A program made the translations under genes and the position numbers. Shown here in pieces: positions 8,264-17,060 of a stretch of DNA of 64,000 nt. The stretch covers positions 1,116,001-1,180,000 of the forward strand of contig NZ_CP073318.1 of assembly GCF_018263855.1 (NCBI RefSeq). Reading direction: 5' to 3'. The DNA comes from Kutzneria sp. CA-103260 (lineage in GTDB: Bacteria; Actinomycetota; Actinomycetes; Mycobacteriales; Pseudonocardiaceae). Positions within the stretch are counted from its first letter, which is position 1; each line of letters starts with the position of its first letter. Below the pieces are notes generated by a model. That model worked only from the letters and a program-made list of their open reading frames with translations, had not been told where the DNA came from and did not search any database.

Positions 8264-9763
8264 TCAGCCGGCCGCGTTCATCAGGTCCAGCGCGCTCTGC
8301 TGGCGGGCCGCGTCGGACTGGTCGAACGGGCCCGACCACACCAGGCCGTACTGGTCGAATCCGTTGCGGTCACTGGCGTACGCCGAATCGGCCTGGCGGT
8401 TCAGGTACGTGCTGTACGGGTGGTCCGACAGGGCCGCGTTCAACGCCGACAGACCCCGGGCGTAGACGCCCTTGAAGGTCGGGCCGTCCGCGCCGCCGCC
8501 ACCGGGCTGGTCGCCCGGGTCGTGCAGGATTCCGTTGGGGTTGAGGGAAACGCTGGTCGTCGAGGCGTCGGCCAGGGTGCGGGCCTGGGTGAGGTAGGAG
8601 CCGTTGCCGGTGGCCCGGTAGAGCTCGGTCAGCGCCGCCAGCGGCACGCCCTGGTTGTAGCTCCAGGTCGGCTGGTTGTTGTTGGCGCAGGTGCTGGTCA
8701 GTCCGTCGTTGACCAGGTTCTGCCCGTTGATCATCCCGCTGTTCCGGAACCAGGTCCAGCCGGCCTGCGCCCGTTGCAGGTACGTGGTGTCGCCGGGGAT
8801 CCTGTTGTGCAGGGCGGCGTTCAGCTCGATGTAGAGCGAGTTGGGGATGGCGTTCTTGTACGTCTTGGCCGAACTCCACCACACTCCGCCGCCGCAGGTG
8901 GAGTCCCAGTAGGCGAAGACGTGGTCGGCGTCGAAGCGGGCGGTGGTGAGGTAGCGGCTGTCGCCGGTCAGGTCGTAGGCCTCGACCCAGGCCAGGCCCC
9001 ACCAGAGTGTGTCGTCGTTGTACGGGTTGGTGAAGTTGCCGCCCTGGGCCGAGAGATTCTTGTTGTACGTGTTGGCGATGGTGTAGGCGTAGCTGCCCAT
9101 GCCGGCCACCCGGATGTTGTCGATGACGGCGGTCAGCGCGTTGGCCGAGTTCCACCAGCCGGTCGTGTCGAACAGGCCGGTGGTGTTGTTGTAGTCCTCC
9201 ATCAACGCGGTGGCGGCGGCGGTGCGCCGGTCGTAGGAGTTCCACGTGGTGCGGCGCCAGTCGGTGCACGTGATCGTCGAGGAACCGGCCGGCAGCGCGC
9301 AGGCCCGCAGCAGGCCGATGCCGTTGTTGTTCCAGTCGTCGACGTTGAACATCAGCGTGCGCCAGCCCGGATAGCCGGACGGCGTGCGGGTGTCGCCGAT
9401 CTTGGAACCCGACGCCCAGCTGCGGCCGGCGTCGAAGGACCGGTCCATCCACAGTTCGTCGCCGGGGGAGCTGTTGGTGATCGCCGCGTAGCCCATGTCG
9501 TCGTTGTCGTCGAGGTACAGCGAGAGCTGGCGGCTGCCGGCCGCCGTCACAGTCCCTTGCCGGCTCTGCTGCGCCAGGGCCGGATCGCGGCCGTCGCAGT
9601 ACTTGTCGCAGATGGTGGCCATCGGCTTCACGGTGTTGCCGGTCGACGGGGGAGGAGCGGCGGTGGTCGGCGCCGGCGTCGGCGGCGCTCCGGTCGACGC
9701 GGCGGCGACCGGAGCGAGCACGACGGTGAGAACGAGCGCGCACAAAGCGGCGGCTCTGAGCAT
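8264..9763 (-). CDS. Secreted glycoside hydrolase family 76 (alpha-1,6-mannanase type)
   Basis: A 499-residue exported protein. ATG 9763 follows GGAGG at -8; the signal peptide is LRAAALCALVLTVVLAPVAAA. A Thr/Pro-rich linker (residues 24-45) follows, then a segment with WMDRSFDAGRSW that may be a small carbohydrate-binding lectin-like region, then the (alpha/alpha)6 GH76 catalytic domain. The diagnostic Asp pair is in NPYNDDTLWW. GH76 enzymes cleave alpha-1,6-linked mannan such as fungal or mycobacterial cell wall polymers. A LacI-type palindrome lies 47 bp upstream of the start, so induction by a sugar is likely. Confidence 0.88.
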   Translation of the reverse strand: MLRAAALCALVLTVVLAPVAAASTGAPPTPAPTTAAPPPSTGNTVKPMATICDKYCDGRDPALAQQSRQGTVTAAGSRQLSLYLDDNDDMGYAAITNSSPGDELWMDRSFDAGRSWASGSKIGDTRTPSGYPGWRTLMFNVDDWNNNGIGLLRACALPAGSSTITCTDWRRTTWNSYDRRTAAATALMEDYNNTTGLFDTTGWWNSANALTAVIDNIRVAGMGSYAYTIANTYNKNLSAQGGNFTNPYNDDTLWWGLAWVEAYDLTGDSRYLTTARFDADHVFAYWDSTCGGGVWWSSAKTYKNAIPNSLYIELNAALHNRIPGDTTYLQRAQAGWTWFRNSGMINGQNLVNDGLTSTCANNNQPTWSYNQGVPLAALTELYRATGNGSYLTQARTLADASTTSVSLNPNGILHDPGDQPGGGGADGPTFKGVYARGLSALNAALSDHPYSTYLNRQADSAYASDRNGFDQYGLVWSGPFDQSDAARQQSALDLMNAAG

Positions 9764-9809
9764 GGAACCTCCCGGACAGCAGGGGTTTTACCGGTCGGAA
9801 CGTGCTGGT

Positions 9810-9821
9810 GAGAGCGCTCTC
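9810..9821. promoter_or_regulatory. LacI-family operator-like palindrome upstream of GH76
   Basis: GAGAGCGCTCTC is a perfect 12-bp palindrome with the central AGCGCT core typical of actinobacterial LacI/CebR-type operators. It is 47 bp upstream of the GH76 start codon and 55 bp upstream of the divergent phosphatase gene. Confidence 0.55.
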
Positions 9822-9875
9822 GAAGGCGAATGTAAGGTCCGTGTGAGCTTGCCGTCAACGATTACGCTTTGACGT

Positions 9876-10370
9876 ATGCGACTGCTGCTCGTTCGGCACG
9901 CCGAGTCCCTCGCCATGACCCGCAACCTGACGGTCAGCAACGACAATTGCCCCGGCCTCACGTCAGTTGGCTTCGACCAGGCCCGTGAGCTGGGCCGACG
10001 ACTCGATGTCCGGCCCGATGTGCTGGTGCGCAGCCCGGTGACGCGGGCCCGGCAGACCGCCGACGAGCTGATCGCGGCGCTGCGGCCGCCGCGCACGGAG
10101 ATCGACCGCGACCTGGCCGAAGTGGACATCGACGAGCCATGGAACGGATTTCTGTCTCGGGTGGACAACGTCCTGACCACCTGGCCGGAGCGCTACGCCG
10201 GTCAGACGGTCATGGCGGTGACCCACGCCGGCTTCATGGTGTGGGTGTTCATGACCTTGTTCGGCGTGCCGCGTCCCGGCACCGGCGCCCGCGTCGACTT
10301 CGACTTCGCCTCCGTGACCGAGTGGCAATTCAGTGGCGGGTGGCGGCTGGTGTCCCTCAATCTGACCTGA
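9876..10370 (+). CDS. Histidine phosphatase family protein
   Basis: A 164-residue protein of the phosphoglycerate-mutase-like histidine phosphatase superfamily. The N-terminal RHA motif (LLLVRHAES) carries the phosphorylated His, VRSPVTRARQTA carries the usual Arg, and VTHAGFM provides the second catalytic His. The substrate cannot be told from sequence. It overlaps the next gene by one base (TGATG), indicating translational coupling with the acetyltransferase. Confidence 0.88.
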   Translation: MRLLLVRHAESLAMTRNLTVSNDNCPGLTSVGFDQARELGRRLDVRPDVLVRSPVTRARQTADELIAALRPPRTEIDRDLAEVDIDEPWNGFLSRVDNVLTTWPERYAGQTVMAVTHAGFMVWVFMTLFGVPRPGTGARVDFDFASVTEWQFSGGWRLVSLNLT

Positions 10371-10861
10371 TGGAGACCGAACGCCTGCTGCTGCGCCCGG
10401 CCGAACCGTCCGATGTGGACGATCTGCGGGCGCTGGACGCGGACCCCGAGGTGATGCGCTTCCTCGGCACGGACGGCGCGAGCTCGGTGGAACTGATCGG
10501 GCGGACCGACTACTGGGTGGGAATCGAGCGCGCCAGTGGGGACTTCGTCGGCTGGTTCGGGCTGGCCGACGAGCTCGGCTACCGGATCCGCCGCGACAAG
10601 TGGGGCCGGGGCTACGCCACCGAGGGGGCGAAGGCCCTGCTGGACAAGGCCTTCGCCGAGGGCCGGGAGCGGGTCACCGCCCAGACCATGGCCGTCAACA
10701 CGGGATCGCGCCGCGTGCTGGAGAAGCTCGGCCTGCGGCACGTGCGAACGTTCCATGTGGACTGGGAGAACCCGCTGCCCGGCTCCGAGCACGGGGAGGT
10801 GGAGTACGAGATCAGTGTTTGGCCAGCTGGGACAGGAACAGCTCCACCGCGTGCGCGGTAG
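10370..10861 (+). CDS. GNAT-family N-acetyltransferase
   Basis: A 163-residue GNAT protein of the RimJ/RimL-like type: N-terminal TERLLLRPAEPSDVDDL and the acetyl-CoA binding region RDKWGRGYATEGAKALLDKAF, followed by NTGSRRVLEKLGLRHV, the usual C-terminal strand-helix pair. It probably acetylates a small molecule or protein N-terminus. Its ATG overlaps the phosphatase stop codon, so the two are co-translated. Its 3' end overlaps the convergent hydrolase gene by 50 bp. Confidence 0.85.
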   Translation: METERLLLRPAEPSDVDDLRALDADPEVMRFLGTDGASSVELIGRTDYWVGIERASGDFVGWFGLADELGYRIRRDKWGRGYATEGAKALLDKAFAEGRERVTAQTMAVNTGSRRVLEKLGLRHVRTFHVDWENPLPGSEHGEVEYEISVWPAGTGTAPPRAR

Positions 10862-11984
10862 CCGCGGTGCGGGCGCTGGGCAGCGAGTCGAAGGCGTGGT
10901 GGGCGTAGGGCAGCTCGGCGTAGCCGATAGGCGCGCCGAGCTCCCGGGCCCGGGTGGCGAACTCGCGCGCCTGGTTGACCGAGACGACCTCGTCCCGGTT
11001 GCCGTGCACCACCAGCAGCGGCGGCGAATCCGGGGTTATCCGGTGGATCGGGGAGGCCGCCGCGACGTCCCGCTCCTCGTCGATCATCACCCGGCGGACG
11101 TGGTCGCGCAGCCCGCTGGAGCCGTCCTCGTTGCGGGCGTCCAGGTCGTAGACCCCGTACAGCGGCACGCCGGCCTGGATCGAGGTGTCGGCGTCCTCGA
11201 AACCGGGCTGGAAGGCGGGATCGTTGCCGGTGACCGCGGCCAGCGCGGCCAGGTGCCCGCCGGCGGAGCCGCCGGTGATCGCGATGAACGACGGGTCGCC
11301 GCCGTAGCGCTCGATGTTGGCGCGGACCCAGGCGATGGCCCGCTTCACGTCCACGATCTGCGCCGGCCAGCGGTTCTTCGGGCCCAACCGGTAGTCGATG
11401 GCCACGCACACCCAGCCGCGATCGGCGAGGTGGGCCAGCAGCGGCAGGTTCTGCTGCCGGCGGTCGCCCGAGGTCCACGCGCCGCCGTGCACCTGGATCA
11501 GCACCGGCGCGCCGGTGACCCCCGGCTTGCGCCACACGTCCAGCACCTGGTCGTTGCCGTAGCCCACGCCCTCGGCGGCGATGAACTCCCCGCGCCGGAA
11601 CTTGCCCGGCCACGCGGGGGTCGGGGCGTTCAGCGTCACCGTGCCGTGGCCGAGCACCTCGTCCAACGCTCCCTGGAGATGCCGGCCTGTCTCCGCCGCC
11701 GGTCGCTGCAACGCTGCCAGCCCCACCGCCGCGCCGGCCGACACCGCCAGCGCCGCCGCGCCGATCTTGCTGCGGCCCGCCCCCAATGCCGCCGCCACGC
11801 CGGTTGCTCCCAGTTGCGCCGCCGCCACCGGCACCGACAGCTCGGTGGCGACCACGCCCGCCGCCATGCCGGCCAGATGCCACGGGGCCCGCCGCCACGG
11901 CGTTCGCCTCGCGAACACGTTCAACGCCACGCCGCCGACACCCGCGGCCACCGCCAGAGCGATCCCCGTCCTCGTCACGATCAC
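10812..11984 (-). CDS. Alpha/beta hydrolase (HSL-type esterase/lipase) with N-terminal membrane region
   Basis: A 390-residue protein. Residues about 1-95 contain hydrophobic helices (ALAVAAGVGGVALNVF and following), likely anchoring it in the membrane. The catalytic domain has the HGGAW oxyanion motif, the nucleophile elbow GGSAGGH, and a C-terminal catalytic pair in VVHGNRDEVV and AHHAFDS. This is the carboxylesterase/lipase layout of the hormone-sensitive lipase group. GTG 11984 is used; GTG 11978 is an alternative. Substrate unknown. Confidence 0.85.
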   Translation of the reverse strand: MIVTRTGIALAVAAGVGGVALNVFARRTPWRRAPWHLAGMAAGVVATELSVPVAAAQLGATGVAAALGAGRSKIGAAALAVSAGAAVGLAALQRPAAETGRHLQGALDEVLGHGTVTLNAPTPAWPGKFRRGEFIAAEGVGYGNDQVLDVWRKPGVTGAPVLIQVHGGAWTSGDRRQQNLPLLAHLADRGWVCVAIDYRLGPKNRWPAQIVDVKRAIAWVRANIERYGGDPSFIAITGGSAGGHLAALAAVTGNDPAFQPGFEDADTSIQAGVPLYGVYDLDARNEDGSSGLRDHVRRVMIDEERDVAAASPIHRITPDSPPLLVVHGNRDEVVSVNQAREFATRARELGAPIGYAELPYAHHAFDSLPSARTAATAHAVELFLSQLAKH

Positions 11985-12068
11985 TCAACGAAGCAAACTC
12001 CGGCGAACGCTGCTGCTGAGGAGTGAAACCGATCACACAACCGCAGATGCGGATCTATCCTGGCGGAT

Positions 12069-12521
12069 GTGACGCCGCTGCGGCCCGATGAGCTGGTCAT
12101 CACCGGCGAGGTCGCCACGCCGGGCACGGTGTGGTGCACCTCGGCGCTGCACGCCCGCGCCTGCCGGCCCATCACTGTCGACTACGTGACCCTGCGCCGC
12201 ACCGAACGCCACGAGGTCCGTGGTGTCACCCTCTACGAAGCCCTCGCCGCTGCCGGCCTCGCCCTCGACCCCGCCCGCAAGATGGACCACCTCAGCCTCG
12301 CTGTCCTCGCCGAGGGCGCCGACGGCTACGGCGTTCTCGTCTCGTACGCCGAGCTGCACCCCGAGTTCGGCGACTGTGGCGCACTGCTCGCCACCTGGCA
12401 CAACGGCCAACTCCTGGCCCGCCCCACCCTCGTCATGCCGGCCGACCGCCGCGCCAGCCGCTTCGTCCGCCAGGTCCACCGCCTCCACGTCGTCCATCCC
12501 GTGGCCGCCCAGACCTTCTGA
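12069..12521 (+). CDS. SUOX-like (oxidoreductase molybdopterin fold) small protein
   Basis: A 150-residue protein. The pattern VTLYEALAAAGLALDP, then AEGADGYGVLVSYAELHPEF, then LVMPADRRASRFVRQVHRLHVV matches the core of the sulfite-oxidase/YedY-type molybdopterin fold: leader strand, DGY motif, and the terminal R.V....L. motif. It is too short to hold a complete cofactor site and the usual cofactor-ligating Cys region is not evident, so it may be a non-catalytic relative. GTG 12069 is the only sensible start. The following gene encodes a TauE/SafE exporter, but the 64-bp gap does not prove an operon. Confidence 0.6.
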   Translation: MTPLRPDELVITGEVATPGTVWCTSALHARACRPITVDYVTLRRTERHEVRGVTLYEALAAAGLALDPARKMDHLSLAVLAEGADGYGVLVSYAELHPEFGDCGALLATWHNGQLLARPTLVMPADRRASRFVRQVHRLHVVHPVAAQTF

Positions 12522-12585
12522 CGGATCTGCGCATTCGCGAAATAAAGAAAAGACCGTGGACTCGCCTTGCCGGTAGGATCCGATC

Positions 12586-13347
12586 ATGGGGTCGCAGGTT
12601 GTTCAGGGTTTGTTTCTTCTCGTCGCGGGGATTGTCGCCGGAACGGCTGGATCGGCCGGTGCCATCGCTTCGCTGATATCGTATCCAGCGCTATTGGCTA
12701 TTGGGTTGCCCGCGGTGCCGGCCAACATCGCGAACTCGGTGGCGGCGGTGGCCATCGGGGTGGGATCCACGCCGGCCTCGCGACCTGAGCTCAAGGGCTC
12801 GGGCCGGCAGCTGTGGAAGCTGTCGGTGGTGGCGGCCGTCGGTGCGGCGACGGGGGCGGCGTTGCTGCTCATCACGCCGAACGGCATCTTCGAGTGGATA
12901 GTGCCGTTCTTGATCGCGGGCGGCGCGCTCGCGCTCCTGCTGCAGCCGAAGCTGTCCGTCAGCCATGCGCACCTGGTGTCGGACCGCGATGCGGTGCTGA
13001 GGTTCGGGCTGTTCGCGGTGGCCGGCTACAACGGATACTTCGGCGCCGGGTCGGGAATCATGATGCTGGCGTTGCTGATTTTCACCCTCGAAGGCGACCT
13101 GCCGCGCGCGAATGCCATCAAGAATGTGCTGCTCGCCGCCGGGGAAGTGGTGGTGGCCATCGGCTTCATCGTGTTCGGATCGGTTCCGTGGGGCGCGGTG
13201 ATCCCACTGGCCATCGGATTTCTGGTCGGCGGGGCCATCGGCCCGGCCGTGGTACGGCGACTCCCGGTGGCGAAGCTGCGGGTGCTTATCGCTGCCGCGG
13301 GATTCGGGCTGGCGGCGTGGCTGCTGTTCGTCGCGGCGCGGGGCTGA
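12586..13347 (+). CDS. TauE/SafE-family (TSUP) membrane exporter
   Basis: A 253-residue membrane protein with about eight hydrophobic helices. The two internally repeated TSUP regions are visible: AGIVAGTAGSAGAIASLISYP near the N-terminus and FAVAGYNGYFGAGSGIMML in the second half, each with the Gly-rich motif of the family. Members export sulfite, sulfoacetate or other organic anions. The substrate is not known here. A strong terminator hairpin follows the gene. Confidence 0.9.
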   Translation: MGSQVVQGLFLLVAGIVAGTAGSAGAIASLISYPALLAIGLPAVPANIANSVAAVAIGVGSTPASRPELKGSGRQLWKLSVVAAVGAATGAALLLITPNGIFEWIVPFLIAGGALALLLQPKLSVSHAHLVSDRDAVLRFGLFAVAGYNGYFGAGSGIMMLALLIFTLEGDLPRANAIKNVLLAAGEVVVAIGFIVFGSVPWGAVIPLAIGFLVGGAIGPAVVRRLPVAKLRVLIAAAGFGLAAWLLFVAARG

Positions 13348-13360
13348 GGTCCGCGGAAAG

Positions 13361-13395
13361 CGAAGGGGCCATTCCGCCGTGGAATGGCCCCTTCG
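13361..13395. terminator. Bidirectional hairpin terminator
   Basis: A perfect 15-bp stem (CGAAGGGGCCATTCC / GGAATGGCCCCTTCG) with a 5-base loop lies between the convergent TauE-type gene and the secreted protein gene ending at 13403. Confidence 0.88.
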
Positions 13396-13402
13396 TCGTG
13401 CC

Positions 13403-14797
13403 TCAGGAAGCGGTCAGAGCGGTGTCGTCGAGGACGAAGGTGGTCTGCTTCTCGTAGTCCTCGGCCCCGGTGAACTTGAGCGTCACGGACTGGCCGGCAT
13501 ACGCCGACAGGTCGACGGTGTGCTGGACGTAGCCGGAGCTGGCGTCGAGGTTGGAGAAGCTGGCCACGGTGCTGGCACCGACGGCCACAGTGAAGGTGTC
13601 GTACTTGCTGGTGGTGGTGGTCTCGGCGGTGGAGACGCGCAGCCAGAAGCTCAGGCTGGCCGAGCAGCCGGACGGGACGGACACGGTCTGGCTCAGGGTG
13701 TTGGTGGTCGTGGTGCCGGTGCCGTCGAAGGCGGCGTCCCGGGTGCCGGAGTGCGGGGTCTGGCCGGTGCCGATGGTGGCGTTGCCGGACCAGGACGTGG
13801 TGCCGCTCTCGAATCCGGGGTTGGCCAGCAACTGACCGGGCGCGGCGCAGTTCCCGCCGCCGCCACCGCCCCCGCCGCCGGAGGAGCCCTGGGCCAGCCA
13901 CGCGGTGGCGTTCAACGCCAGGGCGGCGTTGTCGGCGGTCGGGTCGGTCCAGCCGTTGTACAGGGTCTTGCCGGACTCGCCGGTGCCGTCGTCGATGGTG
14001 GAGCTGTCGCCCCAGATCGCCACCCGGCCCTGGCCGAACGTGCTGGTCACGAAGAAGGCGTTGCTGTTGCCCGGCGACGCCGTGCTCAGGTACAGCAGGC
14101 CCTTGACGTTGGGATTGTCGGCCGGCTTGAGCGTGAACGTGGTGCCGTTGGCGATCAGGCTGTGCTTGACGCTGCCGAACGAGCCGTTCAGCACCGGGTT
14201 GGACGGGTCGCTGATCGCCACCGGGTGGTCGGAGCTGATGTTCTTCAGGTCCACCGAGAAGCCGAACGGGTCGTTGTTGTCGACGCCGTTGCTGGTCAGG
14301 ATGTCGTTGATGATCTTCGGCGAGTCCCAGCCGTCGTTGTTGCGGTCGCTGCCGGTGTGGTCGGACACCAGGAACAGGCCGCCGCCGTTCTGCACGAAGG
14401 TCAGCAGCGCCGTCTTCTCGGCGCTGGACAGGCGGATGTTGGGCTCGGGCAGCACGAACTCGTCGAAGTTCTTCAGGTCCAGCGCGCTGGACGTGCCGTA
14501 GGTGATGGTGTTGCCGGCCGGCAGCGTGTCCAGGGTGTACTGGCCGGTCTTCTGCAGGGCGATGCCCCACGAGGACAGCGCGCCGGTCCAGTCCTTGTCG
14601 CTGCTGGGGGACGCGTTCTGCTTGAGCGGATCGGGCTGGCTGGTGCTGATGATCCAGTCCGCGTTGCCGGCGGTCTCGGCCTTGCTGGCGTCGAACAGCA
14701 CGCGGTGCGTGGTGGCGGCGTGCGAGACCGCGGCGAGGCCGGGTAAGACGGCCGCGGTCAGGGCGGCGGCGATCGCCGCCGCGGGGAGCGGGCGCAT
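13403..14797 (-). CDS. Secreted protein with GATase-like domain, Gly linker and C-terminal CBM-like domain
   Basis: A 464-residue precursor. ATG 14797 is chosen over an upstream in-frame start because GGAGG lies 8 bases before it and a signal peptide follows (LPAAAIAAALTAAVLPGLAAVSHA). Residues about 30-300 look like the alpha/beta domain found in extracellular 'hydrolase/GldG-like' proteins (VLFDASKAETAGNADWIIS, FVQNGGGLFLVSDHTG). A run of nine Gly separates a C-terminal beta-sandwich with the motif NPGFESGTTSWSG, typical of carbohydrate-binding or protease-associated domains. Catalytic function is not evident. Confidence 0.7.
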   Translation of the reverse strand: MRPLPAAAIAAALTAAVLPGLAAVSHAATTHRVLFDASKAETAGNADWIISTSQPDPLKQNASPSSDKDWTGALSSWGIALQKTGQYTLDTLPAGNTITYGTSSALDLKNFDEFVLPEPNIRLSSAEKTALLTFVQNGGGLFLVSDHTGSDRNNDGWDSPKIINDILTSNGVDNNDPFGFSVDLKNISSDHPVAISDPSNPVLNGSFGSVKHSLIANGTTFTLKPADNPNVKGLLYLSTASPGNSNAFFVTSTFGQGRVAIWGDSSTIDDGTGESGKTLYNGWTDPTADNAALALNATAWLAQGSSGGGGGGGGGNCAAPGQLLANPGFESGTTSWSGNATIGTGQTPHSGTRDAAFDGTGTTTTNTLSQTVSVPSGCSASLSFWLRVSTAETTTTSKYDTFTVAVGASTVASFSNLDASSGYVQHTVDLSAYAGQSVTLKFTGAEDYEKQTTFVLDDTALTAS

Positions 14798-14938
14798 GGG
14801 CGCGTACCTCCGGTGCAGGGTTCGGGGATGTCGCCGGACGAGGATCCCCCGCTGCGGCAGCCGGATCAACGATTCAATGTTGACTTCACCGAGACGTCAC
14901 TGGCTGGTCCGGACCGCCCGGGTCGATACCCTGGCGAT

Positions 14939-15595
14939 GTGGACGCGGTGGTTTTTGATCTCGACGGCGTGCTGGTCGACTCCGAGCGGACCTGGGACGA
15001 GGTGCGCCGGTCGGTGACGGCCGAGCACGGCGGCACCTGGGACGGGGAGCACACCACCCGGGCGCTGATGGGCATGAGCACGCCGGAGTGGGCGGAGTAC
15101 CTGGCGACGGACCGTGGCGTGCGGCTGTCGCCCGACAAGATCGCCCAACTGGTGGTCGACGGCATGGTCCGCCGCTACGCCGAGGGCCCGCCCCTGCTGC
15201 CCGGCGCGGTCGAGGCGGTGCGGGCGACCGCGCAGCGGTGCCCGGTGGCGATCGCCAGCTCCTCGCCGCCGGCGTTGATCGCCGAGGTGCTGCGGGTCAC
15301 CGGCCTCGACGACGTCGTCAAGGTCGCCCTGTCCAGTGAGCTGACCGGGGCCGGCAAGCCCGCGCCGGACGTGTATCTGGCCGCTGCCAAGGATCTGGGC
15401 GTCGACCCGGCGCGGTGCGTGGCCGTGGAGGACTCGACCAACGGGATCAGGTCGGCGCTGAACGCCGGCATGATCGTGGTGGCCGTGCCCAACGAGCACT
15501 TCCCGCCGGACCCGGCGGTGGTGGCCCGGGCCGCGAGAGTGATCACCGGCGTGCGTGAGCTGCCGGTGATTCTTGATCTTTTGTCAGCGCTGTGA
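14939..15595 (+). CDS. HAD-superfamily hydrolase (beta-phosphoglucomutase-like)
   Basis: A 218-residue HAD protein. Motif I is VVFDLDGVLVDSE (nucleophile Asp and acid/base Asp), motif II is the Ser run in AIASSSPP, motif III is the Lys in GAGKPAPDVYLAAA, and motif IV is VEDSTNGIRSALNAG. The cap insertion between motifs I and II fits the PGM-like/phosphatase subgroup that acts on sugar phosphates. The frame is open further upstream, but GTG 14939 places motif I at the N-terminus as usual. No clear Shine-Dalgarno site is seen. Confidence 0.88.
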   Translation: MDAVVFDLDGVLVDSERTWDEVRRSVTAEHGGTWDGEHTTRALMGMSTPEWAEYLATDRGVRLSPDKIAQLVVDGMVRRYAEGPPLLPGAVEAVRATAQRCPVAIASSSPPALIAEVLRVTGLDDVVKVALSSELTGAGKPAPDVYLAAAKDLGVDPARCVAVEDSTNGIRSALNAGMIVVAVPNEHFPPDPAVVARAARVITGVRELPVILDLLSAL

Positions 15596-15650
15596 CAATT
15601 AGACTGTTGGCCTATCCCGACTCCTCGCGCCGAGGCCCTATTCTGGCCGC

Positions 15651-16376
15651 TTGCGGAAGTTGACCCTGCGTGAGCACGCCATCATGGAGCTCGACCGGGT
15701 CGTCGCCTGGCTGGAGACCGGCGCGGTCGACAGCGTGCGGGCGTTCGGCAGCGGTGACGAGCGTGACTGGATGCTGCGCATGTGCGCCGCCCTGCTCGCG
15801 CTGTTGCACGAGCACGAGGTCGACGAGCACGGCCGCTGCACCCGCTGCCGCGAGCCGCGCCGGGTGCTGCCCGGCGGCCGCCGGGCAGCCTCGTGCGCGG
15901 TGCTGGACCACGTGATCTCCGCGTTCGGCGACTCGGTCGAGACCGTGTGGAGCCGGGTGCTGGCCTCCCTCGGGGCCGAGATGACCGAGGACGAGGTGCG
16001 GCAGTGGTTGATCAGCACGGTCGAGCCGCCCGAGGAGAACCTCCCGCTGTTCAACGTGGACGTGATCGGCGGCTACGGATTCGGCGCCGCCGAGTTCAAC
16101 CTGGAGCAGCTCAGCGCCCTGCCCGAGGCGCCGCCCGAGCAGGAGAGCACCGACCCGATCTCCGGCTGGTTCCGCCGCCCCTACCTCTACGACGACGACC
16201 TCACCGAGCCCGGCTCCGTGCTGCGCGCCGTCAGCTCCTACCGGCAGCAGGCCAAGGTGTGGCGAACCCCGGAGGAACTGGCGAGCGAGTCCGACACCGC
16301 CGTGCTGCCCCGCCTGGAGTTCGCCGACACCGTGCCCATGCACCTGCCGTCGTTCGGGCCCGTCGTGCGGGCGTGA
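15651..16376 (+). CDS. Actinobacterial hypothetical protein
   Basis: A 241-residue soluble protein of unknown function. A small Cys/Arg-rich patch (HGRCTRCREPRRVLPGGRR, with another Cys soon after) could bind a metal but has too few ligands for confidence. The rest is acidic and helical with a C-terminal segment LPRLEFADTVPMHLPSF. The start is uncertain: TTG 15651 gives MRKLTLREHAIMELD; the first ATG in frame is 15684. No neighbour gives a functional hint. Confidence 0.6.
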   Translation: MRKLTLREHAIMELDRVVAWLETGAVDSVRAFGSGDERDWMLRMCAALLALLHEHEVDEHGRCTRCREPRRVLPGGRRAASCAVLDHVISAFGDSVETVWSRVLASLGAEMTEDEVRQWLISTVEPPEENLPLFNVDVIGGYGFGAAEFNLEQLSALPEAPPEQESTDPISGWFRRPYLYDDDLTEPGSVLRAVSSYRQQAKVWRTPEELASESDTAVLPRLEFADTVPMHLPSFGPVVRA

Positions 16377-16511
16377 CGGTCGAATCACCCACATTCCGGT
16401 CGTGACTTCTGCCTGGTCGCCCTGCCCTTGTGTGCCTTGATGCCGGGGGCCGCCACTCCGTATTCATTACCTGCCGCGAATGCGGTAGCGAAATGTTTCG
16501 GAGGGGTAGCA

Positions 16512-16952
16512 GTGCCAAGCAAGGAAGAGCTGAAGGCCGCCATCCACTCGGCTTTCGAGTCGGTGGTCGCTGACGGGGCCGGCTACACCAAGGTGTACGC
16601 CGCGGAAATCAAGCAGAAGAACTACCTGGTGTTCCGCACGACCACCGTCAGCAATTTCGCCGTCGGCTTCAAGCCGGGGCGGACCGACCTGGTCATCGTG
16701 CCGCTCGACGAGCACAACGGGGCGGTCACCGCCGGCGCCCCGTTGACCATCACCGACGCCAACCGCGCGTCCGTGAAGAAGCGCGACCTCCAGGGGCGCA
16801 CCGTGATCAAGACGACCGACGGCCAGACGTTCAAGCTCCTGGTCATCCCGTCGGTGCCGAAGCTGATGGCCGCCGCTTACCAGCTGCCGGTCGACCAGAA
16901 GGCCGAGTACGAGGCGTTTGTCGCTGTCCGCGACGCCCTGGTCACCGCTTGA
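16512..16952 (+). CDS. Hypothetical protein
   Basis: A 146-residue soluble protein from GTG 16512, with GGAGGGG about 6 bases upstream. It is predicted mostly beta with a C-terminal helix (KAEYEAFVAVRDALVTA). It contains several basic residues in KKRDLQGRTVIKTTDG. No signal peptide, membrane segment or recognised motif. It is monocistronic, bounded by a long terminator hairpin right after the stop codon. Confidence 0.65.
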   Translation: MPSKEELKAAIHSAFESVVADGAGYTKVYAAEIKQKNYLVFRTTTVSNFAVGFKPGRTDLVIVPLDEHNGAVTAGAPLTITDANRASVKKRDLQGRTVIKTTDGQTFKLLVIPSVPKLMAAAYQLPVDQKAEYEAFVAVRDALVTA

Positions 16953-16954
16953 TT

Positions 16955-16989
16955 GTTTCCCGGCAGGCGTGACGCGCCTGCCGGGAAAC
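16955..16989. terminator. Perfect 15-bp hairpin terminator
   Basis: GTTTCCCGGCAGGCG and CGCCTGCCGGGAAAC pair perfectly around TGACG, three bases after the stop codon at 16952, ahead of a convergent gene. Confidence 0.88.
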
Positions 16990-17060
16990 GCCCGGACTTT
17001 TCCTCGGCCGCTTTCACGGCGTGAGTCGGACCTTGGCGGCGATCAGCCCAACCCGTTTCG

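Noticed and set aside
8261..9811. 516-codon plus-strand open frame
   Set aside because: Antisense shadow of the GH76 gene, which has a signal peptide and catalytic motif on the other strand.
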